A stretch of DNA of 64,000 bases from an uncultured Prevotella sp. (GCA_900546345.1 URCI01000004.1:1-64000); one strand, 5' to 3'; counted from the stretch's first letter, positions 34,981-44,628 are shown. A program made the numbers and translations. Notes: generated by a model from the sequence alone, not told the origin.

Positions 34981-36960
34981 ATGGACAAGCATAACAAGCA
35001 CTTCAAATGGAACAAGACAGGAGACCGCACAGGGCTGTTTTTCCTCTCTTTCCTTTTCCTGCTTCTGCTCCACTCTTGTGCCCGCATGGGACAGCCCGAC
35101 GGTGGATGGTATGACGAGACACCACCAAAAGTGATTGGTGCCACACCAGCCGAAAACGCTACCAACGTACACCGCAAGCACATATTCATCAATTTCGATG
35201 AGTTCATCACCATCGACAATCCTACTGAGAATGTCGTCGTGTCGCCGCCACAGTTAGAGGCTCCTGAGATCAAGGGACAAGGCAAGCGCATCAGTGTGGA
35301 ACTGATGGACTCTCTGAAGCCCAATACCACCTACACGATCGACTTCTCCAACGCCATCTCTGACAACAACGAGGGCAATCCCTTGGGCAATTTCACCTAT
35401 AGTTTCTCCACCGGCGACCATATCGATACCCTCGAAGTGGGTGGCTATGTGCTCGAAGCCGACAACCTTGAGCCTGTCAAAGGCATTCTCGTTGGCCTGT
35501 ACAGCAATTTGGAGGACAGCGCTTTTCAGAAGTCTCCCATGATGCGCGTATCACGCACTGACTCACGCGGACACTTCATCATTCGTGGCGTTGCACCGGG
35601 CACTTACCGCATCTACGCACTGAAAGACGCTGACGGAGACTATCGCTTTGGACAAAAAAGCGAAATGATCGCCTTCAATCACCAGACGATCACACCATCA
35701 TTCAAGCCTGATGTCAGACAAGATACCACATGGCTTGACACACTCCACATCGCCAGCATCAACGATGTCCACTACACCCATTTCCTTCCGGACGACATCT
35801 GTCTGCGTGCCTTCACCGGAATCAACACCGACCGTTACTTTGTCAAGGCTGAGCGCAAGGAAGCCAATCACTTCTCGCTCTTTTATTCCTATGGAGACAC
35901 AGACCTTCCCGTCATCCACGGACTGAACTTCAATGCCGACAATGCTTTTGTCATCGATCCGTCGGCCAAACGTGACACCATCACCTATTGGCTGCGCGAC
36001 ACGGCACTGATCAATCAGGACACACTCGAAGTGGAGTTGCAACACCATATCACGGACTCGCTCGGTGTGCTGCGCCTGCGTACAGACACCGTCACTATCC
36101 TTTCCAAACAACCCTACGCCAAGCGCCTGAAGGAGCAAAAGAAGGCTTATGACAAATGGGCCAAAGAGCAGGAAAAGAAAAAGAAAAAAGGTGAGCCATA
36201 CGACACGGTCATGGCCGTAAAACCACTCGAGATCGCTATTGATCCCAGCAGCGAAATGGATCCTGACCAAAATGTCACGATGACCTCAACCGTGCCCATC
36301 AAGGATGTAGACATCGAAAAGATGGTCCATCTCTATTCCCAACCGCCGGAAGACTCGCTATGGTACCGCGAGCCATTCGAGATGACACGCGTCAACGCTC
36401 TCTCCTACCTGTTGAAGGCATCATGGAAACCCAATTATCAATATAGCCTGGAGATTGACAGCACGGCATTCCAGTCGATCTACGGAGATATATCCGGCAA
36501 GATCAAAACAGGACTGAAAGTGCGAGGCAATGACACCTACGCCTCGCTGCTCGTCACACTCAACGGCATGCAGGGCAAGCACGTCATTGCGCAACTCATA
36601 GATGAAGGCGACAAAGTCATCAAACAAGCCTTCACAGACAACGCGCAGGCTGAGTTCTACTACCTCAAGGAAGGTAAGTACTACCTCAGAATGATAGAGG
36701 ATGTCAACAACAACAAGCAATGGGATACCGGTGACTTCAGTAAAGGCATCGAGCCTGAGCCCGTCTATTATTATCCCGAAGTGATTGAATGCCGCGCCAA
36801 ATGGGATGCTACACGCTCATGGAGCCCCACCGACACACCCCTTTATCGGCAGAAACCTTCCGCCATCACCAAGCAAAAGGCCGATAAACAAAAGCAGGTG
36901 CAACACAGAAACGCAGACAGAGCAAAAAAGTTAGGCATACAATATATCCCCAAGCCTTAA
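34981..36960 (+). CDS. Lipoprotein with Ig-like (Big_5-type) domain
   Basis: A 659-residue predicted lipoprotein. The signal peptide runs from about residue 18 and ends in LLLLHSC, so Cys33 would be lipidated. An Ig-like domain follows (about 45-150, PKVIGATPAENATNV...FSTGDHIDTL), then a carboxypeptidase-regulatory-like repeat (about 155-240, GILVGLYSNL, APGTYRIYALKDADGDYRFG), and a charged segment KEQEKKKKKGEP near 400. The start at 34981 puts the basic n-region at the right place; an ATG at 34924 would add 19 arginine-rich residues. Function is unknown. It precedes the DUF3108 gene. Confidence 0.82.
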   Translation: MDKHNKHFKWNKTGDRTGLFFLSFLFLLLLHSCARMGQPDGGWYDETPPKVIGATPAENATNVHRKHIFINFDEFITIDNPTENVVVSPPQLEAPEIKGQGKRISVELMDSLKPNTTYTIDFSNAISDNNEGNPLGNFTYSFSTGDHIDTLEVGGYVLEADNLEPVKGILVGLYSNLEDSAFQKSPMMRVSRTDSRGHFIIRGVAPGTYRIYALKDADGDYRFGQKSEMIAFNHQTITPSFKPDVRQDTTWLDTLHIASINDVHYTHFLPDDICLRAFTGINTDRYFVKAERKEANHFSLFYSYGDTDLPVIHGLNFNADNAFVIDPSAKRDTITYWLRDTALINQDTLEVELQHHITDSLGVLRLRTDTVTILSKQPYAKRLKEQKKAYDKWAKEQEKKKKKGEPYDTVMAVKPLEIAIDPSSEMDPDQNVTMTSTVPIKDVDIEKMVHLYSQPPEDSLWYREPFEMTRVNALSYLLKASWKPNYQYSLEIDSTAFQSIYGDISGKIKTGLKVRGNDTYASLLVTLNGMQGKHVIAQLIDEGDKVIKQAFTDNAQAEFYYLKEGKYYLRMIEDVNNNKQWDTGDFSKGIEPEPVYYYPEVIECRAKWDATRSWSPTDTPLYRQKPSAITKQKADKQKQVQHRNADRAKKLGIQYIPKP

Positions 36961-37048
36961 GCTTTGGAAACGGTCGACGGTTGCCTTTGCAGAAACATCA
37001 GCATCGTGTGAAATAAGTAGCAAGACAGAATAACAAAATCATAGAAGT

Positions 37049-37864
37049 ATGAAAACACTTAAGATCTGGTTTGTGAGTCTTGTGCTGGCCTTGGTAGCCA
37101 CGCAAGCCAGAGCGCAATGCACCTTCCGGAACACTGCGTTCAAGTCGGGAGAATTCCTCTCCTACAACCTCTACTATAATTGGAAGTTCGTATGGGTCAA
37201 GGCTGGTTCCGCCTCGTTCTCTACTGTAAAGAGTGTCTACAAAGGCACACCGGCATGGCGCGGCAGCCTCATCACACGTGGCAATCACCGTGTTGACGAC
37301 TTCTTCGTACTTCGCGACACCCTGCTGTGCTACAACAGCCTGGAGATGGCACCGCTCTATTACCGCAAAGGCGCGCGCGAAGGCAGCCGATACACGGTCG
37401 ACGAGGTGTTCTACTCCTACCCCGAAGGCAAGTGCCACGTCGTGCAGCATCGCAAGAAACACGATGGACAGAACGCATGGGAAAAGCACACCTACAATGA
37501 CTGTGTATACGACATGATGAGCATCTTCCTGCGCGCACGCTCCTTCAATCCGGAAAGCTGGAAGAAAGGCCACAATGTCGACTTCCCGATGGTCGATGGC
37601 GACAGTCGCGACCCCGCACGTCTGCACTACGAGGGCAAAGTCAATATCAAGGCCGATGACGGGCACACCTACCGCTGCTTGAAACTGGCTTATCTCGAAA
37701 GTGAGGATGGGAAGCCCTATAAAAAGATCGTAGATTTCTTTGTCAGCGACGATGCCAACCACATTCCCGTACGCTTGGATCTCCACCTCCGCTTCGGTTC
37801 CGCCAAGGCCTTCCTGGTAGGATATAAAGGAGTGAAAGGCCCCATCAAGGCACGAGTGAAATAA
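37049..37864 (+). CDS. DUF3108 domain protein, exported
   Basis: A 271-residue protein with a signal peptide (MKTLKIWFVSLVLALVATQA) and a beta-rich DUF3108 body: FKSGEFLSYNLYYNWKFVW at the start, VYDMMSIFLRAR near residue 155, and a closing RLDLHLRFGSAKAFL. The family is presumed to sit in the outer membrane or periplasm and has no settled function. It follows the Ig-like lipoprotein by 88 bp, and that order suggests a shared envelope role (inference). Confidence 0.85.
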   Translation: MKTLKIWFVSLVLALVATQARAQCTFRNTAFKSGEFLSYNLYYNWKFVWVKAGSASFSTVKSVYKGTPAWRGSLITRGNHRVDDFFVLRDTLLCYNSLEMAPLYYRKGAREGSRYTVDEVFYSYPEGKCHVVQHRKKHDGQNAWEKHTYNDCVYDMMSIFLRARSFNPESWKKGHNVDFPMVDGDSRDPARLHYEGKVNIKADDGHTYRCLKLAYLESEDGKPYKKIVDFFVSDDANHIPVRLDLHLRFGSAKAFLVGYKGVKGPIKARVK

Positions 37865-37885
37865 GCGATAACCTCTCCAATATAC

Positions 37886-37926
37886 AAAATGCGCTCACAG
37901 GACTTGCTTGTGAGCGCATTTTTTAT
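37886..37926 (+). terminator. Terminator of the DUF3108 gene
   Basis: Perfect 14-bp arms AAAATGCGCTCACA (37886-37899) and TGTGAGCGCATTTT (37909-37922), then a T run. It can also serve the convergent aldo/keto reductase gene. Confidence 0.92.
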
Positions 37927-37965
37927 CTTAATGGATGTATTTATTCATCTCAAAGAGCGCATTTA

Positions 37966-38949
37966 TTAATCATGGATGCACTTCATATTCTTTTCCAACT
38001 GAGCTACACTGCTGGCTCCGACAAGCACACTCGTAATACCTTCCTGGTGCAAGATCCATGCAAGGGCATTCTCAGCCAGCGTGTGTCCCTGTGCCAAAGC
38101 CTCGCGGTTGAGTTGTTGTAGACGCTCCAGCAACTCCGGTGTCAGCCTGTCTTTGGTCAGCGAGCTCCCTTGTGCCATACGCGAGTCCTGTGGAATACCA
38201 TGGAGATAGCGGTCTGTCAACAGTCCCTGCGCCAAAGGAGAGAAACTGATAAAGCCGATGCCATGCTCACGACAATAGGCGAGAATTCCCTCATCAATAG
38301 GCGCGTGGTCGATCATATTTACCCGTCCTTGATAAATCAGCAAAGGCACATCATGAGCACGCAAGTAATCATCGGCTATCTTCAAAGCCTCCAACGGCCA
38401 GCGTGAAATGCCTACGTAAAGTGCTTTGCCCGCCCGTACGATGTCGACCAAGGCCTGCAAGGTTTCTTCCAAGGGTGTCTCCGGATCATAGCGGTGGCTG
38501 TAAAACAAGTCGACATAATCGAGATGCATTCTTCTCAGGCTTTGATTCAGACTAGCCATCAAGTATTTGCGCGATCCCCAGTTGCCGTAAGGTCCCGGCC
38601 ACATATCGTAGCCTGCCTTCGTGGCAATGAAGAGTTCGTCACGATAGCGGCGGAAATCATCGTCCATCAGACGGCCCATCGTCTCCTCGGCCGATCCGTA
38701 AGGAGGACCATAGTTATTTGCTAGATCAAAGTGAGTGATGCCATGATCGAAGGCATAATGCGTAATAGCACGAGCACGCTCGTAGCTGTCGTCACCTCCA
38801 AAGTTATGCCAAAAGCCCAAACTTATTTTTGGCAGCAGAACGCCCGAATTTCCACAGCGACGATAAAGTGTACCGCTATCATCATATCGACGCTCAGCGG
38901 CCACGTAATCGCCTTTTAGGGGCATATCGCGATAGGTTTTTATATTCAT
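37966..38949 (-). CDS. Aldo/keto reductase (YghZ-like)
   Basis: The 327-residue NADPH-dependent reductase has a TIM-barrel pattern with HFDLANNYGPPYGSAEE (catalytic Asp and Tyr), FIATKAGYDMWPGPYG (Lys), DLFYSHRYDPETPLEE (His) and SFSPLAQGLLTDRYL with the cofactor site, closing with VLVGASSVAQLEKN. The GYDMWPGPYG insert resembles the L-glyceraldehyde-3-phosphate reductase (YghZ) branch. The physiological substrate is uncertain. It is the last gene on this strand before the convergent terminator. Confidence 0.88.
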   Translation of the reverse strand: MNIKTYRDMPLKGDYVAAERRYDDSGTLYRRCGNSGVLLPKISLGFWHNFGGDDSYERARAITHYAFDHGITHFDLANNYGPPYGSAEETMGRLMDDDFRRYRDELFIATKAGYDMWPGPYGNWGSRKYLMASLNQSLRRMHLDYVDLFYSHRYDPETPLEETLQALVDIVRAGKALYVGISRWPLEALKIADDYLRAHDVPLLIYQGRVNMIDHAPIDEGILAYCREHGIGFISFSPLAQGLLTDRYLHGIPQDSRMAQGSSLTKDRLTPELLERLQQLNREALAQGHTLAENALAWILHQEGITSVLVGASSVAQLEKNMKCIHD

Positions 38950-38995
38950 AATAGGTATATTATTAATAATGAGTCGAGAAAGGGGTCAAAGAAGA

Positions 38996-39045
38996 GGCGC
39001 TATGCTATAGTTGTCTACGAAATGAGAAGTCTATAGGATAGCGCC
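38996..39045 (-). terminator. Hairpin between ispG and the aldo/keto reductase gene
   Basis: Arms GGCGCTATGCTATAG (38996-39010) and CTATAGGATAGCGCC (39031-39045) pair over 15 bp with a central mismatch. Read on the minus strand a pyrimidine-rich stretch follows. It probably ends the ispG transcript. Confidence 0.6.
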
Positions 39046-39110
39046 CCCCTGTTGGTATGCGTAAGCGTCAGTCAGTCCGGCCGGCACAGTTGTCGGACCG
39101 GTTCCCGACA

Positions 39111-40970
39111 TTAGCCTTGGCGGTCAGACTTGATGAGGTGAAGCAGGCGATCCACCGCGTCTTCCTCAGGAATATTCTTTTCCACACATTCCTGTCCACG
39201 ATAGAGAGACACTTTGCCCGGTCCTGCGCCCACATAACCATAGTCGGCATCAGCCATTTCGCCAGGCCCGTTGACGATACATCCCATGATACCGATCTTC
39301 AGTCCGTGCATATCTTTCGTAGCCTCCTTGATGCGGGCAATCGTCGTGCGCAGGTCGTAGAGCGTACGTCCACAGCCCGGACAGCTGATATACTCCGTGC
39401 GCGAGGTGCGCAGACGGGCTGCCTGCAAGATCCCAAAAGCCGTGTCCTCTATGTCACCAACACTGATATTGCCTTTGTTCATCAGCCAGATGCCATCAGT
39501 GAGCCCGTCCATCATCAGCGCGCCCATATCGGCAGCAGCCTCCAACTGGAACTCATTCTTATCGCCCAACTGATACATTTGTGCAAAGACGACGGGATTG
39601 CTGACTTCAGCGGTCATCATCTCGTGCACGAGCGCACGCTGATTTCCCAGCCGGTTCTGCTGGTTGCTCATGCATACAACGACCACTTCGGGATGAGCCT
39701 TCAAGCAGGCCAGATACTCCTCGCTGGGTGTTCCGAACTGCAAGACAAGGAACTTCACATCGCTCTGTACCATGCTCACAAGCGGCATTGCCACCACGGG
39801 GAAGATAGGATAAAACACGGCATCACCCTGCGCCTTCATAAGAGCATTCTCACCTTGCAGGCGAGCGTAGACATCGTAATCGAGGATATAATGCCTGCCG
39901 GGCAAAGGATGCTCCGGCACTTGCTGCCCTACATAGACGTAGTCAGCCTTGCCGGCATAGTCAGCCTGTTCGGCCGAGACAATCACGACCGGCACATGTG
40001 TACCGCCAACGTTACCGACCGGCTGAGTCTCGCGACGTGTGGGATGAAGCCAGTCAAAGCCTTCATAGGCCTCGCCGGGGACGATCAGACTGCCAGCCTT
40101 ACGCCCGATATAGTCCACCAAATGGCGCGCGACAGGTATCTCGGCTTCCGGTTCCTCTGACAGCGACACGCGGACGGTGTCGCCAATGCCGTCGGCCAGC
40201 AGAGCACCGATGCCAACAGCACTCTTGATGCGGCCGTCCTCGCCCTCACCGGCTTCCGTGACGCCAAGATGAAGTGGATAGTGCATATCCTCCTTGTCCA
40301 TTTGATCGACGAGCAGTCTGACCGATCTCACCATGACAACCGTGTTGGATGCCTTGATGGAGATGACCACATCGTCGAAATGCTCTTTTTTACAGATGCG
40401 CAGAAACTCCATGCAACTTTCCACAATACCCTCCGGCGTGTCGCCATAGCGGTTGCGGATGCGGTCAGAGAGCGAGCCGTGATTCACTCCGATGCGAATC
40501 GCCGTGTGATGCTCTTTACAGATGTTGAGGAAAGGCACAAACCGCTCCTCGATCTTCTTCAGTTCTTCGGCATACTCCTCATCGGTGTATTCTTTCTTGA
40601 TGAACTTACGTGCCGGATCGACATAGTTGCCCGGATTGACACGCACCTTCTCGGCATAGAGCGCAGCCACGTCAGCCACGCGAGGATTGAAATGCACGTC
40701 GGCGACAAGCGGAGTAGCAAAGCCGTCACGACGTATTCCATCGTGGATGTTCTTGAGATTCTCGGCTTCACGCACTCCCTGTGTCGTCAGTCTGACCAGT
40801 TCGCCCCCCGCCTTGATAATGCGTTCAGCCTGTTCCACGCAAGCCTGTGTATCATCGGTGTTGGTTGTTGTCATGGACTGGATGCGGATAGGATTCTCGC
40901 CTCCCATGTCCAGTCTGCCAATATGGACCACCGAGGTCTCTCGCCGATGATAGTTAAACAAATCGACCAT
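39111..40970 (-). CDS. ispG: 4-hydroxy-3-methylbut-2-enyl diphosphate synthase (long form)
   Basis: IspG performs the penultimate step of the MEP isoprenoid pathway with a [4Fe-4S] cluster. The 619-residue protein is the long form with an inserted domain between the TIM barrel (IRIQSMTTTNTDD, LTTQGVREA, VADVHFNP, IRIGVNHGSL) and the cluster domain (YISCPGCGRT and GIMGCIVNGPGEMADADYGYVG). This form is usual in Bacteroidetes. It lies downstream of purE by 59 bp. Its products feed the prenyl synthase and UppS also encoded in this window. Confidence 0.96.
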   Translation of the reverse strand: MVDLFNYHRRETSVVHIGRLDMGGENPIRIQSMTTTNTDDTQACVEQAERIIKAGGELVRLTTQGVREAENLKNIHDGIRRDGFATPLVADVHFNPRVADVAALYAEKVRVNPGNYVDPARKFIKKEYTDEEYAEELKKIEERFVPFLNICKEHHTAIRIGVNHGSLSDRIRNRYGDTPEGIVESCMEFLRICKKEHFDDVVISIKASNTVVMVRSVRLLVDQMDKEDMHYPLHLGVTEAGEGEDGRIKSAVGIGALLADGIGDTVRVSLSEEPEAEIPVARHLVDYIGRKAGSLIVPGEAYEGFDWLHPTRRETQPVGNVGGTHVPVVIVSAEQADYAGKADYVYVGQQVPEHPLPGRHYILDYDVYARLQGENALMKAQGDAVFYPIFPVVAMPLVSMVQSDVKFLVLQFGTPSEEYLACLKAHPEVVVVCMSNQQNRLGNQRALVHEMMTAEVSNPVVFAQMYQLGDKNEFQLEAAADMGALMMDGLTDGIWLMNKGNISVGDIEDTAFGILQAARLRTSRTEYISCPGCGRTLYDLRTTIARIKEATKDMHGLKIGIMGCIVNGPGEMADADYGYVGAGPGKVSLYRGQECVEKNIPEEDAVDRLLHLIKSDRQG

Positions 40971-41029
40971 ATGTGTTGATGAATTGGTATGTTGTTAAGT
41001 TCAAGGAGCCCACGCAGGAGCTCCGCTGC

Positions 41030-41536
41030 TTAATTGCATTTATAGGTGTATTTCACCTCTTTGAGATCAGCATTGGCTTTCTCGATTTTCTTACCGAGTC
41101 CGGCTTTCCATGCCTCCACTTTCTTAGCGACCTCCTCATCTCCGAGAGCGATCATCTCAGCAGCGAGGATGGCAGCATTCTGTGCGCCATTGACACCCAC
41201 AGTAGCCACGGGGATCCCCGGCGGCATCTGTATGATGCTCAGCATAGCGTCCAGACCGTCGAGCATGCCTTTGATGGGCACGCCAATAACGGGCAGAGGG
41301 GTAGATGCAGCAATGACTCCCGGCAGAGCGGCAGCCATGCCGGCACCGGCAATGATGACTTTGATGCCGCGCTCCTTGGCGCCTTTGGCAAATGTCTCCA
41401 CGGCGTCGGGTGTGCGATGAGCCGAAAGGGCATTGACCTCGAAAGGAATCTGCTGGTCATCCAGCCACTTGCATGCTTTTTCCATAATGGGCAGATCACT
41501 CGTCGAACCCATAATGATACTTACTAATGGTTTCAT
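41030..41536 (-). CDS. purE: N5-carboxyaminoimidazole ribonucleotide mutase
   Basis: PurE moves the carboxyl group on the imidazole ring in purine synthesis. The 168-residue protein has MGSTSDLPIMEKA at the N-terminus, the active-site SAHRTPD with His40, and AGAGMAAALPGVIAA. I chose the ATG at 41536 because it gives MKPLVSIIMGSTSD, whereas the upstream ATG at 41611 adds 25 unrelated residues. purK is not adjacent. Confidence 0.95.
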   Translation of the reverse strand: MKPLVSIIMGSTSDLPIMEKACKWLDDQQIPFEVNALSAHRTPDAVETFAKGAKERGIKVIIAGAGMAAALPGVIAASTPLPVIGVPIKGMLDGLDAMLSIIQMPPGIPVATVGVNGAQNAAILAAEMIALGDEEVAKKVEAWKAGLGKKIEKANADLKEVKYTYKCN

Positions 41537-41633
41537 ACTTATTTCTTTTAAGTCTGTAATATCCAACTTGATGTCTATCATCATTCTCCTGAGGCCGCAC
41601 GCCTCTGACAACGAAGCCTCAGTCCATTGCTGC

Positions 41634-42251
41634 TTACAGAATCATCCAAAAGCCCAGGACAACGCCTACGAGGAAGCCCACAACCACCTGGGTGAGTGTA
41701 TGCTGGCGCAGGATCATGCGGCTGCTGCCTACCAGTCCGGCAATGAGCAAAACGAGGCAGAACCACCATATGGGGTTGAAGGCAAAGAGAATGGAAAAGG
41801 CCACCAAAGCACCAGCAAAGCCTCCGATCGCTGCCGTATGGGTAGAGATCTTCCACCACACATTGATGATGGCACAGACAATCTGTATCATCAAGGCCGC
41901 CACAAGGATGTTGGCCATGAACTGCGGAATGCGTAACAGGCTCATGATGTAGTAGCAGCAGAAGTAGCAAAGGATGGCAATGATGTAAGGAACCATGCGA
42001 CGCTCCTTCTTTCCCATCTCCAAAGGTGTCCAGCCCTGATAGCGCCGATAGACATGGATCAGCAGCGAGGGGAAGAGAATCGTGAAGAGATAGACCATGA
42101 ACACCACGCTGAGCTTGTATTGCCAAGGCATGATGCTCAGATAACTGAAGGTGAACAAGGCGATCAGACCGACAATCGGCAGATAGAACGGCGTGAAGAC
42201 CAGACTCATCACCCTTGCTGTCAATATAATGTTTTTTTCTTTCATCATCAA
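41634..42251 (-). CDS. PAP2-like integral membrane protein
   Basis: A 205-residue protein with five or six hydrophobic helices. Near the C-terminus, STHTAAIGG followed by SSRMILRQHTLTQVVVG resembles the second and third phosphatase motifs of the PAP2 superfamily (SGH and SRxxxxxH), but the first motif is weak and the usual final Asp is Gln. Activity is therefore uncertain. Its start overlaps the rpoN stop by 4 bp, so translation is probably coupled. Any of three consecutive Met codons could be the start. Confidence 0.7.
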   Translation of the reverse strand: MMMKEKNIILTARVMSLVFTPFYLPIVGLIALFTFSYLSIMPWQYKLSVVFMVYLFTILFPSLLIHVYRRYQGWTPLEMGKKERRMVPYIIAILCYFCCYYIMSLLRIPQFMANILVAALMIQIVCAIINVWWKISTHTAAIGGFAGALVAFSILFAFNPIWWFCLVLLIAGLVGSSRMILRQHTLTQVVVGFLVGVVLGFWMIL

Positions 42252-43777
42252 ATCTTTCTCAAGCGTGCTACCGGCACACCCAGTTGTTCGCGGTATTTGG
42301 CCACCGTGCGCCTGGCGATGGGGAACCCTTTTTTCTTCATCTCGGCCGCGAGGGCATCGTCACTGAGCGGCCGGTGCTTGTTCTCTTCATCCAAGAGATC
42401 GCGCAAGGCCATCTTGATCTTTCTCGTGGACATTTCCTCTCCGTCTTTGGTGACATAGCTGTCAGAGAAGAAGAAACGCAGAGGGAAGGTGCCCCAGCGT
42501 GTCTGTGCATACTTGACATTGCATACGCGCGAGATGGTCGAGATGTCGAGGCCTGTCTTCTGCGCAATGTCTTTCAAGATCATCGGGCGCAGGTCGGCCT
42601 CATCGCCGTCTTGGAAATACTTCTTCTGCCATTCTATGATGGCCTTCATCGTGACGTAGAGCGTGTGTCTGCGTTGCTTGACGGCTTCGATATAACCTTG
42701 TGCTTTGTCGAGTTTCTCCTTGGCATAGAGCAGTGCCTCCTTATCCTGCCGGTTCATCTTCGCCTTATTGGTCTTATAGGTGTCGACAAGGTCGGTGAAG
42801 GTTGAAGAAACTTTCAAGTCGGGAATGCGGCCATTGTTGAGCGTGAAGGTCACATGTCCCTCATCGTCTGTGTCAACGATGAAGTCGGGGGTGATCTGCT
42901 GGAGATTGCGTCCCATGGCCTCCCCCAGTGAGGCACCGGGCTTAGGATTGAGTCTGCGGATCTCTTTTTGCAGTGCCGTGCTCTGCTCATCGGTGAGCTG
43001 CAAGGCCTGTGCGATTCTGTCCCACCGCTTATGTGTGAAGTTGTCGAATTGCTCTTTGATCACCCTCTCCATCAGGTCGCGCACCTTGCCTTTCGGCCTG
43101 CGCTCGATCTGCAGCAACAGACATTCCTGCAGATCTCTTGCTCCGATGCCGGCAGGATCGAATGTCTGCAAGCGCCGGAGCAGCTGCTCTATCTCCGAGA
43201 CCGGCATGTCGATGTTGTGATAGATAGCCAGTTCGTCAGAGATGTCGTCGAGGCTTTTCCTCAACAATCCGTCGCTGTCGAGGGATCCGATCAGGTATTC
43301 CATGACCTCGCGCTGCTGATCGGTGAGTTCCAGCTCGCCCATCTGCTCCTTCAGCTTGTCATAGAACGATGTGGTGTCGCCCCACACCATTTCTTCGCGG
43401 TCAGCGTCGTCGTGATCAGCACCACCGTAGTAGGCGGCATCAGCCGATGGCATCGCGTCGTCCCGTCCAAGGTCCTCAAGGGCATTGTCCAAGGCTTCTT
43501 CACGCTCTTCGCGCTCAGACCTCACGTCCTCGTCGTCCTGCTCGCCGCCAGCGTCATCGTCCGGCAGACCGTCCTCGCGCTCGTCGGCACTCCCCATCCC
43601 GTCAGGATCATGGTCTTTTTCTTCAAGTGCCGGATTGTCATCGAGCTCGGCATTGACATTCTGCTCGAGCTCGGCCAAGGGCATTTCCAGCAATTTCACC
43701 TGCAACATCTGTTGTTGTGAGAGTCGCTGCTGCTGAAGCTGTTGCTGTGTTTCGGTCTGTATTAACTTCTGTGCCAT
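42248..43777 (-). CDS. rpoN: RNA polymerase sigma-54 factor
   Basis: Sigma-54 directs RNA polymerase to -24/-12 promoters and needs an AAA+ activator. The 509-residue protein has the glutamine- and leucine-rich region I (QQQLQQQRLSQQQMLQVKLL), an acidic region II (about 50-110), the core-binding region III, and the RpoN box ARRTVAKYREQ near the C-terminus. No sigma-54 activator is encoded in this window. It sits between an unknown gene (24 bp upstream) and the overlapping PAP2-like gene. Confidence 0.96.
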   Translation of the reverse strand: MAQKLIQTETQQQLQQQRLSQQQMLQVKLLEMPLAELEQNVNAELDDNPALEEKDHDPDGMGSADEREDGLPDDDAGGEQDDEDVRSEREEREEALDNALEDLGRDDAMPSADAAYYGGADHDDADREEMVWGDTTSFYDKLKEQMGELELTDQQREVMEYLIGSLDSDGLLRKSLDDISDELAIYHNIDMPVSEIEQLLRRLQTFDPAGIGARDLQECLLLQIERRPKGKVRDLMERVIKEQFDNFTHKRWDRIAQALQLTDEQSTALQKEIRRLNPKPGASLGEAMGRNLQQITPDFIVDTDDEGHVTFTLNNGRIPDLKVSSTFTDLVDTYKTNKAKMNRQDKEALLYAKEKLDKAQGYIEAVKQRRHTLYVTMKAIIEWQKKYFQDGDEADLRPMILKDIAQKTGLDISTISRVCNVKYAQTRWGTFPLRFFFSDSYVTKDGEEMSTRKIKMALRDLLDEENKHRPLSDDALAAEMKKKGFPIARRTVAKYREQLGVPVARLRKI

Positions 43778-43801
43778 AACATGCTATGTAGGGAGAAACG
43801 T

Positions 43802-44464
43802 TTATTTCCAATAATCTTTCAGTTGTGCGGCCAGTGCCGAGAGCTTCTCGGGATCGCTGTTGCCAAAGCGCCGCCAAATGCTCCTGCACGGCTCGTAAAG
43901 CGGGCTCTTGCGTCCTTCCTCCTCGTCGAGGAAAGGATCACAGGTCTGGTAGACCCTCATGATGTCGGCCACCTCCTGCGCTTTCATGTGCAGCATCTTG
44001 GCCAGTGCCTCCACCTCCGGTGTGCCGGCAACCATTGTCGCGGGCACCAGCCGATAGTAAAGGTCGAGAATGGCGATAAGCTTCACTGGGGTGATGGCGT
44101 CCTTGCCCTTCGCAGCCTCCTCGGCACTGACCGGTTTGAAGTCACGCTCCCATTCCCGGGTAGCCTCCACACCGTCATAAAACTCCTCGGCATTGCCGAA
44201 GCCATCCATCATCTGCAGTTTCTTCACCACAGCCTTCAATCGCGCAGGCTTCTCGGCATAACGGTTCCACAGCTCCTGGAGCAGTGGTGTGTCGATGCGG
44301 CGCAAGCGGAAGAGCTTGCGATAGATATACTGCGGCTTGAGGTGTGTGCGCAGCGCCACGTCGATCAGCGCGCGGCTATAAAGCGGCTTCACGCCTTGCG
44401 GAGCCTTGAGGTAGAGTTGCAAAAGCAGCAACCAGTAATCATCTTGCCATAGTCTTGCCATCAT
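43802..44464 (-). CDS. Conserved-looking protein of unknown function, first gene of the rpoN group
   Basis: A 220-residue soluble, mostly helical protein without signal peptide or membrane helix. Features are WQDDYWLLLLQLYLKAP at the N-terminus, a basic PQYIYRKLFRLRR stretch near 50, and CDPFLDEEEGRKSP near 175. I do not recognise the family. It is followed by rpoN after 24 bp and preceded by a -7 box about 45 bp upstream. Two successive Met codons could each be the start. Confidence 0.7.
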   Translation of the reverse strand: MMARLWQDDYWLLLLQLYLKAPQGVKPLYSRALIDVALRTHLKPQYIYRKLFRLRRIDTPLLQELWNRYAEKPARLKAVVKKLQMMDGFGNAEEFYDGVEATREWERDFKPVSAEEAAKGKDAITPVKLIAILDLYYRLVPATMVAGTPEVEALAKMLHMKAQEVADIMRVYQTCDPFLDEEEGRKSPLYEPCRSIWRRFGNSDPEKLSALAAQLKDYWK

Positions 44465-44508
44465 CTTGGGATTTAGGTGCTGTAAACATCATTTCTTCGT
44501 TGTGTCTA

Positions 44509-44516
44509 CAAAGATA
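44509..44516 (-). promoter_or_regulatory. -7 element of the unknown gene / rpoN group
   Basis: On the minus strand the box reads TATCTTTG, matching TAnnTTTG, about 45 bp before the start codon. No -33 TTTG at the right distance. Confidence 0.55.
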
Positions 44517-44585
44517 CGTCTTTTTCCGTTTGGTTGCACCTTTTCTCCACTTTTTTTTATCATCCGGAGAGGGCACAATGCCAAA

Positions 44586-44622
44586 GATCATGGAGAGATC
44601 TGTCAGAGACCGCTCCATGATC
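44586..44622 (-). terminator. Terminator-like hairpin after the S9 peptidase gene
   Basis: Perfect 10-bp arms GATCATGGAG (44586-44595) and CTCCATGATC (44613-44622), a few bp beyond the stop; only a short T run on the minus strand. Confidence 0.6.
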
Positions 44623-44628
44623 CTCGCA

